A DNA stretch of 64,000 nt from Ditylenchus dipsaci (lineage: Eukaryota > Nematoda > Chromadorea > Rhabditida > Anguinidae). The notes beneath the pieces are model-generated. The model did not search any database. It saw only the letters and a list, made by a program, of their open reading frames with translations, and had not been told where the DNA came from. Both the position numbers and the translations under genes were made by a program. Of the stretch, positions 33,756 to 45,500 are shown in pieces (position 1 is the stretch's first letter; every line of letters starts with the position of its first letter). The DNA lies in NCBI GenBank assembly GCA_004194705.1, contig SADC01001305.1:1-64000 (forward strand). The letters run 5' to 3'.

Positions 33756-36157
33756 TTAGTTGTTGTGAAATGGAATACAAATGTGAACACTTCTTGTGCA
33801 TAACACTGCCAAGCATAAAACAAATTTATACTTTGATGAAAAATACAAAATTAGGACTAAAAACAAACAAAAATAAAGTGTCAAAAGGGCTACTAAAAGA
33901 TTTGACCAGTCTGAAATTTTCTTAAAATAAACGTCTACAAACTTATCTAAGCTTTTTGCCATCACAATAGTTGCTAACACAATAAATAAGACACCTGAAG
34001 TTAAGCGGTAATAAAAGTATTTTTTTAATTTGAAAAATACCTGATAATTCGAACTCGTAGTTTGCATCTCCCAAAATTTGTTTGAGCTGAGCAATAATAG
34101 GAAAATGCACTAAGTAGATGGGATAAGATAAATCTCCTACTGCAACCAAATATTTATGACTGAGCATCAACTTTTCTTGTTCTCCTTCACTAATAAAGGT
34201 GTTGAGCACTAGAATCGAAGCTGTAAAATATAGAGACAGCGCTAAGCTGAAGTTTGTATTCAACCAAAACTTGGTTAAGACAAAATCTGCCGGGTTTAAA
34301 TTACTAGCAACAGGCAAATGCTCAACAAGTTAGATATAATTATCAAATCTGAATGCAGCATAAATTGTAAGAAAAGAAAAAAAAATCGGCTTTTGTGTTG
34401 TTTGGGACCGACCTTGAATTTTAGGGAAACAATCTAACATTTTTTTCAAAAATATTTTGTCTTAAATGTGTTTAAAGATTGTACTACTTATTTGCACCTT
34501 TTTAAGCAATTTTATGAAAAAAAGATTTTTTGGTACATATTAAGAAAAATCGCGTTGGTTGCCCAAGCTGATTTTAATACATTAGGCAATATTAATCAAG
34601 GTCTTTCCAAACAACACAAGAGCTAAAGTTTTTTCAAATTACTCGTCGGTTTGCTTTCCAATTGAAAATCTATTGTGTTTTGTGTCGGTAAAATTGTGTT
34701 GATTTTTCTTTTTTTGTTAAAAAGTTGTACAAATAAGTAAACGAAAGTGCCAATCAGGAATTCCCATAACCTAAATATTAACTTTAAAATAAATAGCAGA
34801 TTATAAAAACTGGCTTGCCTCAAATGGGTCCAACAATGTGCTGCGAAATATTCAGTTTGGCTATACCAAAATAGTGAAATAAATATTAGAGCACATGTTA
34901 TTGCCAGTGAACTAAGTAACTTTTTAGGCCTCATAATTAATAAAATTAAGAACGGTGCTATAATATAAAACTGCATTTCTACTGCTAATGACCAGTAATG
35001 AAGTAAAAACGTTGGCCATTTAGTCTAAAAACATTGCAAATCAATTTTTAGAAATATTTTTTATATTTAATGTTATTTATCGGGTACATTTTTCATATTA
35101 ATTTTTTTACTAAGAAGTTCATATAAAGCAGGGCTGCTATCTCCAATTAAACGTCTTACAAAAATCAGATTTTGAACCTGAAAATCCTATTTTCACTAAA
35201 ATAAGCTAAAATCAAATTTAACCATTTTTAGTTTTTTTTTCAATTTCACGAGATCAAAAAATTAACCTTCTTTGTTGAAAATCGACTCAATTCTGATAAA
35301 ATCACCCTTTTATTGATCAATCCAGACAGAGCCCGGATTTAAAGTCTATATAAAAGTAGTCAAGAGTCATAAATTCAACGACTCTTTTTAATTCTGTGAA
35401 TTTTTCGGTCACAAGTTCATTGTATTATTGTTTTGTGTCAAAAATTGATCAAATGTAGTCTTTTTTCGTAGCTAAGATATACTAGTTTTATGTTGTTTTT
35501 TGCTAATATTTAGTAGTCGAGTCACAAAAAGTGGCCTTCTAAAAACTATTATGATAAAAAAACCATTAAGAAAAATTTACAATAATTTGCTATAAATAAT
35601 TTTTGGCTAACTTTTGGAAAACTTTTTAATTCAGACTTTTGCCAATATTATTTGTTTTATTATCACCTGTAATTCAAATTTAATTTAAAAAAAAATCAAC
35701 CAGTGAAAAAACCCAACCTCGTCAAACAATTCTGGCTGAAACAGCAAGTAGACTAGATTAGCACTGAAAGTGGCTGCTAAAACTGCCTCTCTGCAAAGCT
35801 TAAAAGCAGTCTCTTTTATCTGTGTGGTTATGAATAAACTAGCCAAAAAATTGATCAATATGACCGTCGCAGCCAATGGGGCAATTCTTCGCAAGCGGCT
35901 AAAGTAAAAACTTTTGATGGTAGTACAAAATTTGTTTCTACTATATTTTTCTCTTAGAATTGAGGTTATCAGATAGCCGGAAATAACAAAAAATCTAAAT
36001 TATTATTTTTCAAATTTATAACAAATGATTTATAAGCTCACACATCGACACCGATGAAACCATTAGGTAAACCTGATTTAATAATGTGAAACAAGAACAC
36101 TCCAACAATAGCGAAGGCTCTAAGTCCTTGAATATCCTTTCTATGACCTAACGACAT
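33756..36157 (-). CDS. Acyltransferase 3 family membrane protein (O-acyltransferase-like)
   Basis: Predicted multi-pass membrane enzyme that moves acyl groups; the substrate cannot be told from sequence. Five minus-strand exons, 36042-36157, 35718-35994, 34643-35024, 34041-34286 and 33756-33994, agree in phase at every junction (2, 0, 1, 1) and give 419 residues. Introns are 47, 693, 356 and 46 nt. Family motifs run in order: KDIQGLRAFAIVGVFLFH (catalytic His region), GFIGVDVFFVISGYLI, FYFSRLRRIAPL, HYWSLAVEMQFYIIAP, and GDLSYPIYLVHFP. The region before the first motif is very short and there is no C-terminal SGNH hydrolase domain, unlike many bacterial and some nematode relatives. The VDVFFVISGYLI form looks bacterial, but small introns make it a resident gene. 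The C-terminal exon end is the least certain part. It is convergent with the intact chemoreceptor. Confidence 0.85.
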
Positions 36158-36579
36158 TAAATACAAATATTCTTGGGACAGCTTTAAACTCCTGTGTCAA
36201 TCAATAGCCGATTTTGTTTTAAAGTTTTGAAAAATGTATTTTTCGTTCATCTATTTAGAACATTAATTTTTATGTATGCAAATCTATTTTTCTAGAGTTG
36301 TGAAAAATCAATTTCAAAAATTGAATACCATCCAATAGTTATATGAAAATGTACCTTAGGTAAACAAAATAATTTTCCCAGATTAACTTATTTACAAACT
36401 TAAAAATTATAATAGGCCGACATAACGAGTCACATTTCAATCAACTAAAAATTCAGGAAATTTTGGGGTCGATCCCAAGCTTTTTGGTCGAAAATCTGAA
36501 ATCCGAAAATTGGAATCGGTAGAGCTCGTGGGAGTTAAGGAAACGCAGGAAGCAGCTTTGCGAAAAACTCTCTTCACTC
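36158..36579. other. Upstream region of acyltransferase gene
   Basis: AT-rich. No element end or RNA gene is recognised. The promoter of the minus-strand acyltransferase should lie here. Confidence 0.35.
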
Positions 36580-36900
36580 TGAGATGATTTCGACCGATTT
36601 TTGAATGGTGTCAAATTTGGCTTGAGTATGTAGGATAAATAAGCTGGTACTTGAATATTTTTATACACATGCATGACTTATTATTTCTTCAGAAAACGCA
36701 GGAAATCGGATTTTAGATGACATATCAATTAGGAATTTACAATGACTAAATGTCGAATGTTTGGCCGGAAGAAATAATTGTGTTATTTTCTCCAAAAAAA
36801 ACAGTTTTTTTGACTTGAATGTGTAAAATTAGGTGGGATAAAGCTGTCTGTTAGGCAAACCCTACATATTGTTGGAAAGAACAATAAAAACTGTACAACA
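36580..36900. repeat. Dispersed repeat, copy 2
   Basis: Diverged match to 24350-24700 over about 300 bp (ATATTTTTATACACATGCA, GTTTGGCC, AGCTGTCT), same orientation. No coding is evident. From 36900 to 37650 nothing further is recognised. Confidence 0.55.
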
Positions 36901-37649
36901 AAACAGACTCTTTAGAGGGTTAGCGACAATTTCAAAAAATTAACAAAAGTTTGAAAAAGCTTTTTGTCAGAAAAACTAATTCATCGCTAGACAAACCTTT
37001 GTTTCTGAAAACGGATTTATGTTTAGCATGGTCGATTTACTCCTGAAACTACTCTTAAAATTTTAAAATCGTCGTCGAAATTGGAATTCGGCTCGGATCA
37101 ACAACTATTCAAATACTGAATCTTCTCCAACTTTGAATGTTTGTTGTGTGGAGCAGAATTTGAATTTCTACGATAATTTTCACTTTTAGATAGCATGTTT
37201 ATACGCAAATCGATGCTGAAAGAAAACCCGGTGTCAGTATCAACGGTTAGTCTGGCGATGAAATAGTTTTCCGTCAAAATGCTTTTTCAAATATTCGTTA
37301 ATTTTTCGAAATCGTCGCTCAGATTCCTTATGAAATTTCGCACAAAAAATTGCCCGTCTTACAGTCGAGACTTGTTAAATCCCCGTTAAACCCCTCTTCT
37401 CTACTTGATAACTGCCACTCACAAAGTCAAACTAAAATTTTTTAGATCTTTTTGGGGTTTTACAATAACTCTCTGGGGGATTTCAATATAGAAAATATGG
37501 TACTTGTATTAATGGCAATGTGGAAAATCCCCAATTTAAAATTTTTTCGTCAACCGACGAAAGATTTTTTTATATAGCCTTGTTTTTTAAATTTAATGGT
37601 GTATTTGGTCTACTTTTTGCCTTTATAGCGACCCCAACCACCCCTATAC

Positions 37650-37770
37650 ATTGGTCAAACAAGCCAAAATAAATAGCGTGCCAACAGGTGGAATCGAACC
37701 TGTGCATGATTTTGGGCCATAAAACAAGCACCCAATATAACGCCGTATCATCACTAATAGCAACTTGTTC
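37650..37770 (-). repeat. tRNA-like dispersed repeat
   Basis: The minus strand has a perfect box B, GGTTCGATTCC, and the shared flank GGTCAAACAAGCCAAAAT seen at 28552. There is no box A at tRNA spacing, so it is a tRNA-derived repeat rather than a tRNA. Confidence 0.55.
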
Positions 37771-37844
37771 GAAGAATTAATCTCAAGGTCCTTTTTGAAA
37801 TTGAAATATTATTTTGAAATATTAATCTCGCACATCACAATCAC

Positions 37845-38143
37845 TACAGCGACCGATGATATTGAGGACGCTCATATCACCTACTTTAAACCAACCAGAT
37901 CTAACCTGCTCCTCAACATCAGGCCACAGATATTGGGATGGATTGGCGCAACGACTACGAAGAAGATGGACTTTACGAAAAAATAAAACTGCAAGAAGAA
38001 AAGGAAAAAACAACAAAACTTGAAAGATTTTAACGAAGATTATATGTGTGAGTTTGTTGACCAGTATGTTGGAATTTTCATGTGTAAAAATCTTAACTAC
38101 AAGGAATTTTATATGGTGGATTATCAGAGGCCAGGGAGTTAAT
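37845..38143 (+). pseudogene. Unidentified frameshifted coding remnant
   Basis: Three plus-strand segments look like protein but lie in different frames: about 37845-37920 (DDIEDAHITYFKPTRS), about 37928-38034 (DIGMDWRNDYEEDGLYEKI then a KLQEEKEK helix) and about 38029-38143 (EDYMCEFVDQYVG ... FYMVDYQRPGS then stop). No intron of usable size separates them. I do not recognise a family. It may be a decayed gene or a consensus with indels. Confidence 0.3.
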
Positions 38144-38879
38144 ACGGTCACTACGGTAACTAAAACTGGCTTTTAAAAAGCATTTAAAATTTTACAAAAT
38201 TATAGGACATGTTTGCCCAGAGAAATATAGACTTAAAAGATGTCACATAAACTCTCAGCAAAGAAATAGCACATGATAGTGCTTGAAAGTTATACGAAAT
38301 AAGCTTATAGACTGTCTAGCATATATACTAAAAATGAAACAAACAATGAAACAAAAAATGTCTCAAAAAAAGTTTGAGGTGAGATACTTGCAAACTTCGA
38401 AACCCGACACCGGATTGTGTTCAGCATTAGCGATCCACTTGATAAACTGCTCTTTGAATAAAAAAAGTCACTGCCAAATTTCAAATCCCCTTCGAGACAA
38501 AAAAACATTTGAATTTTAAGCCATTCTATGATTAAATGTTTTTGTCTCGAAATGGATTTAAAATTTGAAGGTGACTTTGAAAATCAAAGAGCAGTTTTAT
38601 AAGCAAAATGGCCTTTTAGAACACAAAATACAGTGTCAGAATTTTTATTTTGCAATTATTTCACGTCAAACTGTTATTTTAAGACACTTTGGGCTCTTTT
38701 TTACTATGCTAAATAGTCCAAAAGCTTATGATATATGACTTTAAAGCAATATATAGTGTTCTATATAGTGTTCTATTTGTATGCTAATTTTCAATCTGGA
38801 ATCAGTCTATGGCTACGTGCCTTTGCGAAAAAACTTCCTGTACTTTTTATAAAACTGTAAATTTTTTAATTTAATTTTA

Positions 38880-39000
38880 AGAAAGCACACATGTTTGTCC
38901 TTGGCTATTGTTTTTGGTGCGAATCAGCGACGACTGCACGATTTTTATTGGCAGCCACAACTATCTACGAAAAAATTTAGGCGGAGCAGCTTATATCTGT
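38880..39000 (+). other. Possible isolated exon
   Basis: An open stretch starting after TTTTAAG reads CLSLAIVFGANQRRLHDFYW and ends at a good donor (CT|GTAAGT). No neighbouring exons could be joined, so a coding call is weak. Confidence 0.2.
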
Positions 39001-39629
39001 AAGTACAAACGCTTATTAATGCATTTTGAGTATTGAAAATTGTTTTGTTGATATGTGATCAATGTTTTCTTGAACAAATTAGCTCTTCGAAAATATTAGT
39101 TTTTGGCAAATACATCGAGTCTTACGATTTCGAACTTTGTATGTTGGGTGCGAATTGGCTATTACTATTATTAGGTAGAGGCAAATAGCCAACTTAGTTT
39201 TAATGAATTTAACAATAAATAAATAAATCTGATTTTCTTTGAACCGTCAAGACACGATGTCTACTTTTTTATTTTTTTATAATGCATTTTTACCTTTTTC
39301 TATATTTGCTTTAAGGCAAGTGATACCTCATTTAAAGTGCTTTGATATTTTTGTATTTAGCAGTGATGTTATTTTTGAAGCAACGATTAACGCTTTTTAG
39401 TCAGTTAAAATAAGTAATTCACTAATTTTAGCAACGGTCTGTTGTATTCCATCGCCTTTCTTATTATTTTGCCTTCTTGCCTTCCAGATGTTTGTGTGTA
39501 AAGCTGGTGTCTAGCCAATTTTTTAACTTTTAACAGAAAAAAATAGAAAAAAAAACAAAATAATTAAATGCAATAATAACTTATTGCAAAATTTTAAAAA
39601 GTATGCAAAATCGATATACATTTTGTAAC

Positions 39630-40112
39630 ACAAATTAGCGCGAGAAAGGCGAACTGTCAGTATTGTTTACCTTGGGGCTTTGAGTCCTGCTGAGCACGAA
39701 TATCACGAAATTGGACCTGCGAACAAAGGTATGATGCCCTCAAAAAGCCCAATTTATGCGACGACTAATCAAGGTCAAGTATGAATTTTTCTTTAAGCTG
39801 GTGAACGTGATGCAGCATCTTTTTTGCATTCAAAAAACAGATCTTTGCCGGAAAAAAATCGGAAAAAAATAATTTTTGGTTAACATTTAAAATCATCAAT
39901 AAAAGCCGTTTTTACAATTTTGAAGAGTAATAATGGGCTTTTTGAGAGCATTGTATGTTATGTAGCATCTTATATTCGCAGGTTTAATCTCTATACAGTA
40001 TCTGATAGATAGGCGCCTGTGGTCTCTTGTTTTGTGATATTCGTGCTCAGCAGGTCTGGAAGCCCGAAGTAAACAACTCTTACAGTCCCTCTTTCTCGTG
40101 TTAATCTAATTT
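39630..40112. mobile_element. Foldback element with about 85-bp inverted ends
   Basis: The arms contain CTGCTGAGCACGAATATCAC (39690 region) and its complement near 40040, extending outward through TTGTTTAC and CGAGAAAG to AAATTAG. The target duplication is unclear. No coding is seen. Confidence 0.65.
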
Positions 40113-41755
40113 TTTCTTCGCTAAGCAAACCTTTAAATTCGACATCGGATGTCGAAATTAAAAGTTTTCCTGGCAGATGATAAGCATGGAGACTTTTTCC
40201 CAGCCTAATCAGTAATAACGCCTAAATAAAAATTAATTTTGTTCAATGGCTTGTTTGAGCTTGATTTTTCAATATTGCGGTGAAAAAGAGAAACATGGGT
40301 CGACTCAGAATTAAAACGAAGAAATTATTATAGTCGGACTTTCCCGTGCTGAGAAATTTTAAAAATTGATTTTAAAAGCGGCATGAGCAAGCGGCATAAT
40401 ATGCTTACTTGACTATAAGATATTTAAATTTATTTATAGTTATACTATATTGATCATTTTTATTTTTGCAAACTTACGTCCGATATCTTTTCGGAACCGA
40501 AAATGGCCAATTGGTCTTCAGCCAGGGGGGGTATGTGATCGATTAATATTTATGTAATTTATAAAATACGATAGTGGCGCAGATAGGCGCTTGTTGCCCT
40601 TAGTCTCGTGATAATTAACAAAACCAAAAAACAGCTTCGCAGAACAGCTTTGCTGACCTATAGGGTCCGTATGGTGGGGACTTAATAGAGAATGTACAGT
40701 AGTCAACTTTGTCATATTGCTATAAATAAGTTTGAGTTTCCAAAAGTGTTCATTTTTTCATTAGAAAAATAGATTTGATGATAATTGAATAAAACTTTAC
40801 ATTCAAAAAACTTTGAACTTGTAGAACTTTTTTCATTTGCTCAAAAAGGTTTGCATAATTAGTATTCCTTACTCACATAGAGAACGTAATACAAATTTAC
40901 TGGTTTTGCGGTATTTTCTCATAGAAAGATTTATAGTAGCTGTTTACATTGCTTTTGAGTTTGTAGCCTAGGTTGAACAGCTTTATTAGGATGTTTGACT
41001 TGATCATTTAGAAAATGGTCACGATTTTCTAATTCAGCGCTGTAGTTTGAGTTATAAAATTTTTTATTGTTAGTTGTAATTATTATAATATTTATTTTAT
41101 TATTGATATTTATTATTTATTTTAAAAAATTCTTATTTAATTTTCATTATTATTTCCCGCGCGCATTGAAACATTTGAAATCGTCATGATAAGGAAGAGA
41201 CAGGGTCCTTTAATTAAAAAAATAAAAGTGTAGAATTTTAATTGACAACTTTCAAAAAAAAACAAAGGAATCATAAGGAGGATGAAAGGGCTGTCATACG
41301 GCGGAAAAAATCATGCATTTCTTATGATTTTTTGATTATGAGCATTCGTGTTTACTTTTTTCGCAGTTTTAACAGATAGCTATAAAGCAAAGACACAGCA
41401 AGGAATTTTGTTTTGAATACGATCCAGAGAGTCAAAAAGTTAATATGATTGAATTTATTTGTTGAAAGCTTACACTTAAAGATCAAACACTTCTAGACTA
41501 AGGTTGACCAATAGTCAATTGACCGGTGAATTAATATTTTTTGACCGGTATACAAGAAATCGGTCAATTATTCCCCGTTATTTTATGGCATATTTGCGTT
41601 TTCACTACATTTTTATTACTTTTATACCACGAAAAAGGCCTGAGTAGTACAAAAAATTTCCCGAAATTCTCCCAACAACCAACGCTTAAGGAACTAGGCT
41701 AAGTCAATGGCGGTTGTGAAAGTAAATGTGAAAGTAAAAGAAATTTTTTTGTTAA
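40113..41755. other. Gene-free DNA with repeat fragments
   Basis: GATAGTGGCGCAGATAGGCG at 40571 recurs at 20125. A single MITE-like end (TTAATAGAGAATGTACAGTA) is near 40683. At 41500-41585 GACCGGT/AATTGACC motifs iterate like a truncated hAT-type end. No gene is seen. Confidence 0.4.
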
Positions 41756-42340
41756 ATAAGATGTGAAACTTTTTTGACTTTTTTTCGCAAAGTTACTCTA
41801 TGCAAATGTTCCCACCGAATAAAAATGGTCAGATGGACATTTGAAACAAAAAAATTCGATTTTTACAATGGTCCCCTGGGAGTACTCCCCCGATTCATGT
41901 CTTGCAAGGGAACCTTGAGAATTATCTTTTTTCAAAAATTTCATTTTTTTGTAGATTCATGCAGGGAACCTGAGAGTGCATAATAAAGTGCTATCTCTTT
42001 TCCCAGATCAACTGAAAAACTAGAGGACAGAATCACCGCTTTTTCTGTATGCCGAAAAAACCTATGATGGTTACAGGGTTTCTAGCTTTTTATCATGGTT
42101 TCTAGTTTTCTTTGAATCTATGAATTTCTGTGAATCTGCAAAAAATAGATTTCAATGATATTTTTGAAAAAAAATATAATTCTGAAGGTTCCCTTGTAAG
42201 ACAGGAATCGAGGGAGTACTCACACAGGGGGACCAAGGCGAAAATCGAAAAAAATTTCTGTTTCAAATGTGCATCCGACCATTTTTACTCGGTGGGAACA
42301 TTTGCATATAGTAACTTTGCGAAAAAATTTTACACCTTAT
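41756..42340. mobile_element. Large foldback element, about 190-bp arms
   Basis: The left arm (CGCAAAGTTACTCTATGCAA, AATGTTCCCACCGA, GGGAGTACTC) is mirrored at 42180-42335. The centre is AT-rich. It ends about 200 bp upstream of the chemoreceptor start at 42535. Confidence 0.7.
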
Positions 42341-42534
42341 TGAACAAAAAAATTTCTCTAGACTCAGGAAGTTAGGGGTTTTATGTCAAATTTCCTCCCC
42401 TAATGTCATAGCCCCTTTAAAGTAACCAGCGTTTGAGAAACGTTTGATTTTCCCGGCGTGATAACAACAGTGAAGCAGATGCATTTTTTTAAGTTATCGT
42501 TATGGTTCATTTTTAAAATGTTTTACTATTAGGC

Positions 42535-45500
42535 ATGGACCGCCAGTCTCTTAAGGCTTATTTGAGTTTGTTTGAAAGCTGCATTTCCCTGAGCAGCCAT
42601 TTCATCGCTATCGCTTTGTTTTCCCGACTGCTCTACTACGCAATATTCAAACGAAAAGTTATGAGTGTAGGCCAGCTGTCCCATTCCATGCTGGCCTTTA
42701 TGTTGTCTCATGTTCTTCTATCTTGTACCTCTTTTTGGTACTTGCTCTACGTAATTATCAATTGGACACCTAACTTTGTAATAAGTTACAACAAACAAAT
42801 ATTGTACTGGCTTGGATTAGTAGACTCTAATCACATTTATATAACCCCTATCCCAGTGCTATTCCTGACTCTGGATAGATGCTTTTCTTTAGCGTATCCA
42901 AACAATTATGGAACCAAGCAAAGAAAAATTATGCTCCTATTCACTTTTATGCTCTTTGTATTTGTATATTTCATTTTCACTCTGGTCAACTTGATGGAAT
43001 TTCCATTAGATGTAGAAAAAGGTAGCTTATTCAATTTTAAAACAAAACGTTTAAAAGTTTTTGCACATCTCAACATTTTTTTGAAACATTCAAAGCAGTC
43101 TTATGGTAGAAATCTTAAAAATTACAAGAAAACTTTTACACAGAATCTGTTTCGATCAAGATGTTCTATATAAATATACTAGTTTTGGGTGTTAAAATCT
43201 TACAATTTGTTAGTATTTTTTTTAGAATTTCACGTCAAAATCTTATGTTGTGAAACTAACAGAATAATTTATGCCACAAATGTACTTATTTTGAGCAAGT
43301 GTTCGAGCAAATTCCTAAAATTTTTCAATCATTCATCCTGAGCTTTTTTTGGTATAGAGGTCTACCTATTACTGTAAGATTTTTGAATTCTACCCTTTTC
43401 GGAGAGTTCTTTGTGCCACATGTTTGAGCTTGATTCAATATGCGCTGGTCTTTTTTAAATTCGAATTTTTTTAATAAAGATACAATAACAGGCAATTTAA
43501 TACACCTCACCGGACTTACTTTACCAGATCAAGGTAGTTATTCCGTTTGTCTCCTCTCCAGGAATTTTAGTATTGCTGAAACCGAAACCGGAATAAAAAA
43601 CCGGAACACAATAATTTTTGTGAACAAGCCATCACTAACAAAGTGATTGCCATGAAAAGTTTTTAAATTTTTTTTGTCCAAAATGGGGGAGGGAGATGGC
43701 AAATTAAATAAGTACTCAGATGGTGGTAAAACGTAGCTATATTGTCTTAAGAATTTTAGAAATTGCAGAGGTGGCCTTTCAAAAATCAAGGCATCAAATC
43801 AGTCCTGCCCTAGGTGCTAGAACTGTATTGTACACAAAAAATGCACAATATTTTGCAAAGATAAATGATGTGGCCAAAAAGCATCACAATAAAAAAACAT
43901 GGCATTGTGAAACTTTGCTACATCTATTTTTATGATTTATAATAATTTTTTAGTTTCCAATTGCGTGAATTTTGCGTGTATGATGGTTAAGTACAGACAA
44001 ATGCCTCAGTTATATTGCAAACTATTCTTTGGATATATAAACACACTACTCACCTTATTTTTTTTTATTTTCAAAGGGAGAAACCACAGCATAAACATTG
44101 TTTGTTTATTTAATTTTTTTCATCTATCTATCGGTAAATTTATTTAATTTTTAGAAGAACAGAGCTATAAAAGTCACTTTGATTGTGGAAATCTGCTTTA
44201 ATATTTTGCCTACAACTTTTAATTTTCTAGCCTTAACTTTTGTAAGTTCCTATGATTGAGTTTTTTTTAGTTAAGGTGTTGTTATTTCGAGGTTGAATGT
44301 ATATTTTTAATGTATTATTTGTCAATACAGTCTAGCCTCAATTCACTTTTTCGGGATCACTTTTGGGGACGTTTGATCGATCGGGGTTCGTAAGTCCAGA
44401 TATGAAAGGGGTATGCCCGTCGGTATAACGACGACTCGATACACATTGTGACTCGATACACCAACTCGATACAGTTGCGACTCGATACGCCAACTCGATA
44501 CAGTTGCGACTCGATACGCCAACTCGATACAGTTACGACTCGATACGCCAACTCGATACAGGGGTCTCGAGTTTGACCTTCGTCTAGTGTTATTTTGACG
44601 TTTTGTCATTTTTTTCGATGTGTGATGGGCTTTAATATCTTTTTGCGTCTCTGAATCCTTGATTCTCATCGTCATTAGGGTGTTCGGCACCTTTTGAGAT
44701 TTCATACAGAGTTTGCGCCTTCTACAAAATTTCAGGCCATTTTATTGTCTTTTTTATAATTTAGGCAAAGCCTTAGGCTTAGGCCAGCGCGCGTTAGGAC
44801 GGCCTCAAATGTGTTCTGAAACTATAAAACGGCTAAAAATATAAAAAATTCGTAAGGGCATGAATTAAAAAATGTTACAAGGTTACCCTCTTCGGGGACA
44901 TAGGGGCCTTGAGAATAAAATATGCGCCTGGAATATGCGCGCACATACTTCAGAAACAATTCTGAGCGATTCTCTCGATTATGTACTTATTCGTAGGCTC
45001 TTTTGCCAAACTCTAAAGAGAAAACCAAGTGATAAATAAGAAATAGGGTATCCAGCGGCATCGCATAAATTTAAGCTGCTTTCCGAATGTTTAGCCATTA
45101 TCAAAGTAAATATATGGTTAGAAGTAATTAATAATGATACAAATGAATAAAAAATGTCAAAATATAAAAATAACAATCGGCGGGAGTCGTACTCGAGACC
45201 CGGTGTATCGAGTTGGCGTATCGAGTCGCAACTGTATCGAGTTGGCGTATCGAGTCGCAACTTTATCGAGTTGGTGTATCGAGTCACAATGTGTATCGAG
45301 TTGGCGTATCGAGTCGCAACTGTATCGAGTTGGTGTATCGAGTCACAATGTGTATCGAGTTGGCGTATCGAGTCGCAACTGTATCGAGTTGGTGTATCGA
45401 GTCACAATGTGTATCGAGTTGGCGTATCGAGTCGCAACTTTATCGAGTTGGTGTATCGAGTCACAATGTGTATCGAGTTGGCGTATCGAGTCGCAACTGT

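Noticed and set aside
43720..44147. Extra receptor exons from longer open frames in this stretch
   Set aside because: Only 43954-44099 joins in phase with both neighbours and supplies TM5. The rest of the open frame at 43720-43935 lacks splice support.
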